A stretch of DNA of 64,000 nt from Chimonanthus salicifolius (Eukaryota > Streptophyta > Magnoliopsida > Laurales > Calycanthaceae): assembly GCA_013350335.1 (NCBI GenBank), contig CM023533.1, positions 27,200,869 through 27,264,868 on the forward strand, given 5' to 3'. Shown piece after piece: positions 46,990-64,000 of this stretch. The notes below the pieces were generated by a model. The model searched no databases, had not been told where the DNA came from, and saw only the letters and a program-made list of their open reading frames with translations. Within the stretch, counting starts at the first letter, position 1. Each line of letters starts with the position of its first letter. The translations under genes and the position numbers were made by a program.

Positions 46990-47165
46990 ATTTTTCTTTT
47001 TTTTCTAAAATTTATGTATGGAAAATCATGGATACCCAGACGTAAAATTTCCACGGGTAAGCCTACTACCCTTAAAGCACACCAAAATTAAGCCATGGAG
47101 ATTCGAATCTGCAACTTCCCATTTCTTAAGATGAGAGTCAATCAGTTGAACTACACCCATGTGAC
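46990..47165 (-). mobile_element. tRNA-derived SINE, family C
   Basis: On the minus strand: A-box-like TAGTTCAACTGATTG, B-box-like AGATTCGAATCTCC, GGTGTGCTTTAAGGGTAG, then TGATTTTCCATACATAAATT and an A-run. It is related to the fragments in the 378-bp repeat at 36903-37658. The target duplication is uncertain. Confidence 0.7.
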
Positions 47166-47266
47166 TCTCAATATCCACAATGAGCTCTCTCTCTTTTATA
47201 CATCTTCTATAACCAAGTTCATTACCATTGAGAAATAGGGAATTGATGACATTTCATTCTTCTCGT

Positions 47267-47361
47267 CAGGAGTTTAAAATTCGGTATTGGTTGATATTTT
47301 TCTCTCTTCTCTCTTTTTTTTTTACGAAAATGACCGATATCGATCGATATTTAAACCCCTG
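47267..47361. mobile_element. Palindrome-type hAT MITE, copy 2 (95 bp, minimal)
   Basis: The ends are CAGGAGTTTAAAATTCGG and, from the right by reverse complement, CAGGGGTTTAAATATCGATC. Flanking 8-mers are cttctcgt (47259-47266) and cttctcat (47362-47369). It is almost nothing but ends and palindrome (CCGATATCGATCGATAT). Confidence 0.8.
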
Positions 47362-47403
47362 CTTCTCATACTTTGTAAAGGGGCACATCAATATGCCTTA
47401 AGT

Positions 47404-47628
47404 TCAATACCGTTGCATATGCCTTAAGTCTCTCGACGTAATAATTATCATGAGAATCTCCTCTATATCTTTACTATCAATTAGCATGTCATCAACATAC
47501 AACATTAGAATAACGAAGTTAGGATGAAAGAATTTTATAATATAATTACAATAGTCAATAATGTCTACTTCTATCAATGGTTTACTATGAATGAGGTGAA
47601 TTTCTATTACCACTCTTTTGAGGCACAT
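47404..47628 (-). mobile_element. Ty1/copia reverse transcriptase fragment
   Basis: A 74-codon minus-strand frame includes FVILMLYVDDMLIDSKDIEE, the YVDD catalytic block with its usual copia surroundings. Sequence on either side is decayed. No long terminal repeats are visible nearby. Confidence 0.7.
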
Positions 47629-47739
47629 TTCAACATAATTTAAAAAGGAAAAAAAATGTAGTTTGAGTTTTGCTTGCTTTTAATCTCAAACCTTTTTAAC
47701 TTATATAGCAGATATGTATGGTAGTTACTTGTTAATGTA

Positions 47740-48020
47740 ATTTCTAATATCGGCCCATATATTATATGAAAATGTCTTTGGTTTTTTCTTAATCTACTTA
47801 ATTTAATTCTTTAAAGTTTTATGAAAGTGTTAATCTATAAAAGTAGATACTTTATTAATTGATAGCCCTTTGTGGGAGGGTGATTTTTTTTTTATTCACT
47901 AACCAAAAAATTAGATGATTTTTTAAATATCAAATAATTTTATATATTTTTTTTAAATATTAGCCGATATTTCAAACGATATATCAGCCTGATATATCAT
48001 GTGCAATACATGTATACGGT
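47740..48020. mobile_element. Partial palindrome-type MITE
   Basis: CTAATATCGGCCCATAT (about 47744) and TAGCCGATATTTC, GATATATCAGCCTGATATAT (about 47962-47996) belong to the same motif family, but neither terminal CAGGG end nor target duplication is recognisable. Confidence 0.4.
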
Positions 48021-48229
48021 CGATATACATGAAATTAGAACATGTAACTATAGTGTACATAAAATGAAGATGTTAATTAGAGGGTAGCAATCCTTCCACG
48101 GACATTTTATGTAACCCGACACGGGTTTTACTGTATTGCCCATTTTGTCATTCGAACCGGCTCGCCAAACCCTTCGAATCAGCTCGCCGGATCACAGACC
48201 AAATCACTGACCCTTCTATTGCGGTATAA

Positions 48230-48545
48230 ATCGACTCACTGAAATTTATCTAAGTGAGACTGTTTTTTCATATAGAATAGCAAATCGGAACACTGACCAG
48301 CTCACTGAAATTTATCTAAGTGGACTCTTTTTTCATATAGAATGACAGATTGGATCACTGATCTGCTCACTGACCGACTCACTGAAATTTATCTAAGTGA
48401 AACTGTTTTTTCATACAGAACAGCAAATCGGATCACTGACCGGCTCACTAACCGATTCACTGAAATTTATCTGAGTGAAACTGTTTTTCCATACAAAACG
48501 ACAAATCAGATAACTGACCGGATCACTATTTTTTTTTTTAAAAAT
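48230..48545. repeat. Imperfect minisatellite, unit about 68-79 bp, four copies
   Basis: CACTGAAATTTATCT recurs at about 48237, 48305, 48379 and 48458. Each is followed by AAGTG or GAGTG, a T-run, CATA(T/C)A(G/A)AA, an AAATCGGA-type word and CACTGACC. An incidental frame with ITDRLT repeats is produced by the array and is not a gene. Confidence 0.85.
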
Positions 48546-49895
48546 GATTTCGTACGACAGTGAAAGGGTAAAATGGATAATACTTTAAATTCTTATCTCG
48601 TTGACAAAAAATATCCGTAGAAGGTTCACTACCCTTAATTATAACCAGTGAAAAAAATCATGGGAAGAGAAAAACAAGAGAAAAAAAGGTCTTTTGTACT
48701 TTGTACCGTAAAAAGTAGTAGATATTATGAATTTAAATCTTGTAAGAAGTTCTATCTCTTAGTGATTTTTTCTTAAAATTGACTGATGCACGTGCACAAT
48801 CTAAGACAAAAATGTTAGTGCGTAATATCTTCAAACATATCTCCTAGATTTATCTTACATTCAAATTTTTTGTTTTCTCTTTGTTATTTTTTTTGCAAGG
48901 TATTCAGTTCTTTTTAAAGTAAGAAAATATAATTCAATTCAAGAGCTCTCCTTTTTATATAATAATATATGAACTATACTCTTTAATTATTAATACTAAA
49001 TGAGTTAATTAGTCCCATAGCTAAAATAACTAATTTATTGAAGCCAACTCGAGACCCAACAAAATTTAAAAGGAATGACTCACTAAGCTTATTTATTAAA
49101 TGATGCACCCAATTTAATACCTACTAATCTTGACCTATATTTATTAATCAACTTTTCATTATAAAATTTGTGGGAAACAAATAGAAGAAAATTTGATATT
49201 AGAAAGCAGATTTCTATCAAACTATTTTCTGAAGAAAATTATCTTTGAAATTTATTTTTATTGCAGTTAATTAAAAAAAAACTCTGAAAAATGCTTAAAA
49301 AGAATAAAAATATACATTGAAGAGTTAATTTAATAAATAAGAAAGGCCGTGATAAATTATATGATAATAAAGAATACAATTTTAAAAATATTAAATTAAT
49401 CTTTTAAGTTCAAGAAGTAAAAGAAAGTTTTTAAAAGTTCTCTAAAGAGACTTTAAAAAGAAAAAGACTCAAAAGTGCAAATAAAGCAAATCTTTAATGG
49501 ATCTGTCGAGACATAAATAATAAAAAACCTTACGTGGATAAACCTTGTGGTCTAGTTTTTATTCATTAAAAGTAATTGCTTAATTGATCCTTAGATTTTC
49601 ATGCTTTATATTTTTTTTGTGATTTTGATGAATCTTTTGATCTTATTATAAAATACACCTTTCTCATTTTATTATTATTTTCACGTGTAACATATGACAG
49701 TGAACAAGATGCTAAAATAAGTCACATACTTACACATGTTTAGATAAAAAAAAATAAAAATTTCATTGAAACTTTAACAATTGATTTATTAATAATGAAT
49801 TATCTTACTTTCTAATAATAAAATCGATTTTTTAAATTAATATATTGACAACTTACTTTAATGTATTGTGAACTCAGTAGACTCCACGTTCATAT
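48546..49895. other. AT-rich intergenic sequence
   Basis: No gene, element end or motif cluster is seen. Confidence 0.4.
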
Positions 49896-50215
49896 CAGAG
49901 GTGATAATCTCGTTCTGACTGGAGATATCGGCCGATACAATTATCTCTCTCTTTTTTTTTTTATAATATTGGTCACTTTTTATTTTTTTTCTAAATTAAA
50001 AAAATAAAAAACTGAAAGAAGGCACTTTTTTTTAAAAAAAGATAAAATTAGGTCAGTCAATATTTGGGTTGATATTTTGGCCGAAATAGACTGAGATATC
50101 GACCGGACCCATAAATGAATCATTTTTTTTAAAAACCAACAATATTTAATAATATCGACAAATAACATCTCCTTTTTAAAAACTCGAGGATATTTCGGCC
50201 GAAATTATTACCCTG
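49896..50215. mobile_element. Palindrome-type hAT MITE, copy 3
   Basis: Left end CAGAGGTGATAATCTCG; right end, reverse complemented, CAGGGTAATAATTTCGGCC. Subterminal palindromes are GATATCGGCCGATAC and TTTCGGCCGAAA. The target duplication is poor (about 4 of 8), so it is older or one edge is misplaced. Confidence 0.6.
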
Positions 50216-50598
50216 AATCCCATATAAAGTAAGACTGAGATTATATGGACTACTGCAATTAAATATATATATATAATTAAAAACATAATTAATGACCTTA
50301 TCCAACTTTATCTCAAGACAAAAGAGGAATAGTTCCACGTTAATTAACTAAACAGGGGTTCAGGCGTAAATTCAAACGTAAATCCCGGCATTTATTCCAC
50401 CTTCGCTTCCACATAAGACGGTCACAGGAGAAGAAGACGACGAAGCCACAGAACCTAAATAGAAAACTCCCTTCAATACTTCTCTTCTTCTTTCTCTCTC
50501 TCAATTCCGAAATCTAAAGGGGGAAAGTTAAATAAAATATAAGAACCCCAGAAATTCATCGTATTTTCCAATCGTGCTACCCCCGACTATCTCTCTCT

Positions 50599-50606
50599 TT
50601 ATATAG
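50599..50606 (+). promoter_or_regulatory. Candidate TATA box of the hexokinase gene
   Basis: TTATATAG sits about 150 bases before the ATG in an otherwise CT-rich leader region. A start near 50632 would give a leader of about 120 bases. A second AT-rich word (CTATATATG) is close by, so the choice is uncertain. Confidence 0.4.
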
Positions 50607-50751
50607 AGAATCTATATATGTCTGTAATATTCCAAGGAGCATCTGAAACTTCCAAAGCAGAAATCCGATCTGCAAAATCGATTCTTTTCGTAAAGGATCC
50701 ATACGGATCTAGGGTTTCTGACTTTTCGGATCGATTTGTACGGAGACAAGG

Positions 50752-59579
<8,828 letters not shown>

Positions 59580-60647
59580 GAAAAGAAGCAACCAAAATAC
59601 CTTTTTTAAATTGTTTTGAGGCTTCTCTTGTTTTTCAATGCAAAGATCAGTTATCCTGAATCTTTTAAGTTATGCCCATGGAGCATAAATCTGTGGGAAA
59701 AAACAGTTTTGTATAAATTCCGGAAGCTAGAAATAGGGCATGACTTCCTATGCCTTTTTCTGCCACTGTTTTCTTTCATTTCCTTATATATATATATATA
59801 TATATATATATTATCAATTTGTACTTAGGATTCCTCATGCTATCTTGTATTTTCTGTATCTTCATACTTCTGAATAAACAGGAGAAGTCCCTCACAAACT
59901 TTCAAGAAGTAGAATGTTTTTGGGTGGATTGGTTTCCTCTAAAACAATAAAGTCAAAATTTCAAGAAAATCATGGTCTCTCTGTTTAGTCGTTCTGCTTT
60001 TACTGGATGTATGAATTATTCAGGGGCTTGGGACATTCTGTTTTAGGTTGAAACTTGAACGCATGCACCTATAACAAGACATGTAATGATTAGACGAAGT
60101 CGACTCACTTTTTACACATGGAACATGTTTCAATTATATCTTTGAATTTAAAATCCTTTTATGCTAGTAATGTCCAACATCACATGCCTACAACAGTCAT
60201 CTACACATGAAAGATTAAAGAGATTAAAGTAGTAATTTTTTTTTTTTCAGATAACACGAGTATCCCAAGTATGGTAGAAGTATATTAAGATTAAAAGGTT
60301 TTCATGATAGAAATTAGGTTGTAGCACTGTACATCATTTCTCAACATTCATAATGACAAATTAGTTTTCTTGCGTATTTGAATTAAACTTGATAAGTTTC
60401 CTTTCCGGGTGAAGTAGCGACTTTAGAAGACAAATTAGTTCTTCACATCAAAAATTCTAAATACTAAGAAAATGCAGAACTTGGAAAAATAGGGAAAAGT
60501 GTCATATTAAATTATTAACTTTTTAACATCAATATTAGAAGTAATTACTAATAATAGTAATAAAAAAATTAATTAATTGAATAAAAATAAAATATCACTA
60601 TTAATTACCTTCTTATCAATCCAAGTAATATTGACAGCTGTGAAGTG
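59580..60647. other. Convergent intergenic space between HXK and the receptor kinase
   Basis: Holds the HXK 3' untranslated region, including a (TA)n tract at 59785-59811 and AATAAA words at 59872 and 59948. The rest is AT-rich. The two genes end toward each other with about 1.07 kb between stop codons. Confidence 0.6.
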
Positions 60648-63600
60648 CTAGCGTGGTAAAGGATAAAGTGAACTAATGGAGCCAATGTCATCTTCTTCCC
60701 TTCTCTGCCTGCTTGTCCTTTGAATTGCATCCTCAACTTCCAGGCTGCTTGTCCTTTGAATTGCATCCTCAATGCCCAGGCATTCCTTCAATTCTGCTAC
60801 TACTTCGCTCATCGTCGGCCTTTGATTCGATCTTGGCAGTGTGCATGAAATTGCAATCTCTATAGCCTTGGAAATAACATTTATGTCGTAATCTTCTTTC
60901 ATCCTTTGATCAATCAAACATCTCATGTCCCCGTCTGCAACAAAATGACTCACCCACTCAATTATGCTCATAGGATCCAACTCCGAGCTTCGGATTATTG
61001 CAGGTTGCCCAGTGACAAGCTGTAAGAGAACGACTCCGAAGCCATAAACATCGCTTTTCTCAGTTAATTTGTTGGAAATGCAGTACCTACAGAGCGAAAA
61101 CAAAAATATACTCACAGTAGATTAGTTCTCAAATAGAAAGTGATGGAAATATGGATGGATAATAGGTTCAAGTATGAAGATAGAGATGAGCGATGAATTT
61201 AGAAACATACTCAGGGTCAAGATAACCATGTGTTCCCTTGACAGCAGTAGACATGTAAGTCCTATCCTCTCCGACGAAAGACTTGGACAGACCGAAGTCT
61301 GCTATTTTGGCCTCCAAATTCTCATTCAGAAGGATGTTAGCAGTCTTCACATCTCTATGAATTATGGGTGGACTGCAACAGTTGTGCAAATATTCCAATC
61401 CTACAGCTCAATTTAGTGATCCGCATGTCAATACAAGAGAAGATAAAATTGTAGGGAATTTAGTATGAATGTGCTGAGCTGGCGCTTGCTTGAGTTTTGA
61501 CTTGAATGCTTGGTAATACTAGCCAAATCAGGGATCCGAATATCGGCCGATATGTCGATATCTCGACTGCATCATATCGGCTGACGGCGGCCGTTTTTTG
61601 TTAAAAAAAAAAAATTAAGGAGAGAGAAAAATATTGGCCGATATATCGGCTAAGACTGTTTTTTCAACTCCTGAGCCAAACTAAAATAAAGGCTAGCTTA
61701 AATTTTTGCCAAACCAAGATCTAACCTAACCATTGAGCAGAAGCATAACCCATCAATCTCAAAGCACGCTCAGGTCGAGCTTGACCTAGGTTTGTCAATA
61801 TTTAATTTGATGTTTGCGCTTAATTTTGTTAAAGAAATAAGGAGACCACCGTCCATTTTTTACTCTATTGGTAATCCACATCAAACATGAGATTAACTCA
61901 AGCTTTGATCGAAACTTCAAACACTATAAATACATTTGTATATGCATGTACCTATGCATGCATGAGAACTTTGGCATGTGGATCTCACAATAGATCTATT
62001 GGATTCAATTCTCCAATTACATTCATCTATTTAATTAAATTTTAATTGCAAATGTACTCAATTTGACACCAATTTCACTTTTAAAACTAATTGATCCAAT
62101 TCAATGAATTTTCTCCATAAATAAATGAGAAATTTTAAGGGTTTTAAAAATATGACTTCGCTTGTCCAATCAAAATAAAATTTTATATGTACTACATATA
62201 AGACAAGACCTTTTAAACCTACTAATCCATGTGGGCCTAAAAGTTTCATGGGAACTAGTTTTTAAGGGACTTTTGTGTGAACGACCAAAGGATGCCATCT
62301 AGGCTTACGCAATCTGTGAGTTTGAAAAGTCTTAGTTTTTTATGGTACATTTAAAATTTCACATACTTTTAAGACTCAAATTTTGACATTTATCTAAGGG
62401 TGAAAATTCATCGAATTAACTCAATTAGCTTAAAAAAAGTTAAATTGAATATGAGTTAAGGAGAGTGGTAGGTGTCAGGAGATTATAAGATCCATTAGAT
62501 CTAATGTAGACTCCACAAACCAAATTTTTCATGAAGTTCTCATGAGAATTATTCTTACATCTATCAAGTGAGTTTAAACATAAATGAGCTTCGAAATAGG
62601 TCCAAAGGTTCAGATGGTAAGGTGTAGCTTGAACTTGAGATGTTTAGTCAAGAGCTGAATTTCTCAAATTTGAGTGAACTAGCTTGACTTGTATTTCCAA
62701 GTGAGAATCCCACTCTCACAACATCTAAACCATAGACCTCACATTTCTAACTCTTCCCCTCATACCTTGAGCAACATCCAATGCTATCCGGAGCCGCTTG
62801 TTCCAACATAACATCTTCTCATTGCTGCAGTCTGTATTAATTCATGCAATGACAGAAAATGATGTCAAATTAAAATTTAAAAAGTGTTAATTATAAAGAG
62901 AGGGAAGACCACACCCCAACGAGGAGCTGAAAGGTTTGAATAGTATAGGAAAGGAAAGACAACTAGATAGTATGCCCCTCTTAGAGTAGGGAATGAACAA
63001 AGGAAATTTTTATATTTATAAGATGGTGAGTCTAAGTAGTGCCACTGTTTAAGATACTAAGATTTATCAAAATGAGGCCCTGTCATGTGTATTATGTAAT
63101 ACTCCTTCCGTCCCATTTTAATTGTCTCATTTGAAACATTTTTATTTTTAAAAAACTCTGTATATAAGTCTAGCACTCAACGTGATCTCATTCATTTTCA
63201 ACACACTTTATGCTATTCTAATATGAATGAGAGAACTATTTTGAGACAATCCCAAAATCAATAGAAGAGAACTAAATTAAGACACAGGGAGTATATAAAT
63301 AATACCTGAGAGTTGCTTGCCAAGGCTTCCTTCTCCCATGTAAGTGAAGATAAGAGCCATGTTATCCTCATCGTTGCAGTAGCCGACAAATGGAACTAAG
63401 TTCTTATGGTGAATTCTAATTAGAAGCTGTGCCTGCAATACCAACATGAAAACTACTCAACAAAGTTTATTGGATTAGGATAGTAATTGAAGTTTATATC
63501 TAATTAGTTTGTTCTAATTATAAACTACTCAGCAAAGTTTATTGGATTAGAAGAATGGAACTAAGTTCTAGACCTTGATACTAGTCTCACTCTCACCTCA

Positions 63601-63841
63601 TTCTGAAATTCATTGGAGCCTTGATGGGAATGAAGGAAGGAGTTAATTGATTGAAGAGAGAGCATTTTAACTGCAATTTGAGTACCGTCTTCCAATTGGC
63701 CATGGTAAACAGTCCCAAACCCTCCTTTACCAATGCTCCGTTGAAAGTTGTCAGTCATCCTCACCACTTCTGAATATGTAAATTGTCTATTCTCAGACTC
63801 CAAAGCAGCTCCATTCTTCTTTCTTCTCTTCAAAATGAGAT
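60648..63841 (-). CDS. Receptor-like protein kinase, malectin/LRR-I type, kinase part (5' end outside window)
   Basis: Exons on the minus strand: 63841-63597, 63432-63306, 62831-62766, 61400-61211 and 61086-60648, all GT-AG with matching phases. They encode an intact Ser/Thr kinase domain: glycine loop [11 protein letters not shown], the Lys of IAVKML, catalytic [13 protein letters not shown], magnesium-binding [10 protein letters not shown], activation segment GTHGYLDPE, and the subdomain IX-XI run [16 protein letters not shown] to [17 protein letters not shown]. The juxtamembrane start (KRRKK, then [16 protein letters not shown]) and the exon pattern fit the malectin-domain LRR-I kinases (IOS1/SIF relatives). 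The receptor and membrane parts would lie beyond 64000. The C-terminal tail has a 12-residue tandem duplication (EDAIQRTS twice). Intron insertions include two MITEs. The ligand is unknown. Confidence 0.9.
61529..61673. mobile_element. Palindrome-type hAT MITE, copy 4, in a receptor-kinase intron
   Basis: Left end CAGGGATCCGAATATCGGCC; right end, reverse complemented, CAGGAGTTGAAAAAACAG. Flanking 8-mers agccaaat (61521-61528) and agccaaac (61674-61681) match at 7 of 8. Both subterminal zones carry the palindrome (ATATCGGCCGATAT on the left, ATTGGCCGATATATCGGC on the right). Confidence 0.85.
63102..63291. mobile_element. Stowaway-like MITE in a receptor-kinase intron
   Basis: TA on both sides (63100-63101 and 63292-63293). 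Left end CTCCTTCCGTCCCATTTTAA; right end, reverse complemented, CTCCCTGTGTCTTAATTTAG. About 190 bp, and the same family as 23611-23803, in opposite orientation. Confidence 0.85.
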
Positions 63842-64000
63842 CTGCAAAAAAATTCCCTGAAACAGATTACTTTTTGGGTTCCCTCTAGTCGATCAAGAAA
63901 TTAAGCATTATAATCACTGGCCAAGATGGTCAGATACTGACTCTGCTTTCTTTTTCTTTTTATGCAGTCTTTTGCAAAGAACCCGGGCAGAGCAACCGCT

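Noticed and set aside
48342..48563. 73-codon frame with repeated ITDRLT
   Set aside because: Product of the 48230-48545 minisatellite, no coding evidence.

Overview
This is nuclear DNA from a flowering plant. Genes have GT-AG introns, long AT-rich intergenic spaces and plant-only families (pectin methylesterase, IQD, plant-type poly(A) polymerase, type-B hexokinase, malectin/LRR-type receptor kinase). The sequence is crowded with plant mobile elements: tRNA-derived SINEs, hAT and Stowaway MITEs, a TRIM, LINE/RTE pieces and a copia remnant. The species cannot be named from this window.

Layout: a possible orphan exon (839-1013); a five-exon pectin methylesterase on + (2406-7925) whose last intron, last exon and 3' flank are tandemly duplicated (about 3 kb, second copy 8843-11916); a TE-marked spacer (11917-17876); an IQD calmodulin-binding gene on - (17877-20078) with a TRIM in an intron and an apparent 1-nt frameshift; a MITE-rich spacer (20320-24540); a 12-exon nuclear poly(A) polymerase on - (24760-34896) with a 5.4 kb TE-filled intron and a terminal GC-AG intron; a divergent three-exon gene for a 119-residue protein of unknown function (37800-40499, +); a long TE-dominated gap (40500-50400) with an orphan G-box cluster and a MITE family built on ATATCGGCCGATAT palindromes; hexokinase (50752-59579, +, nine exons, 498 residues); and, convergent to it, the kinase half of a receptor-like kinase (60648-63841, -) that runs off the right edge.

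The genes are ordinary single genes, not a cluster or pathway. PME acts in the cell wall, IQD at calmodulin/microtubule or membrane sites, PAPS in nuclear mRNA 3'-end formation, hexokinase in glycolysis and sugar sensing, and the receptor kinase at the plasma membrane. Exon boundaries were worked out by reading splice sites and phase by hand; for PME, PAPS and HXK every junction keeps the frame. I saw no new multi-gene system. The most unusual material is structural: the duplicated terminal PME exon with a templated junction insert, the palindromic hAT-MITE family, repeat expansion in the PAPS tail, and the compact TE nest in PAPS intron 3.
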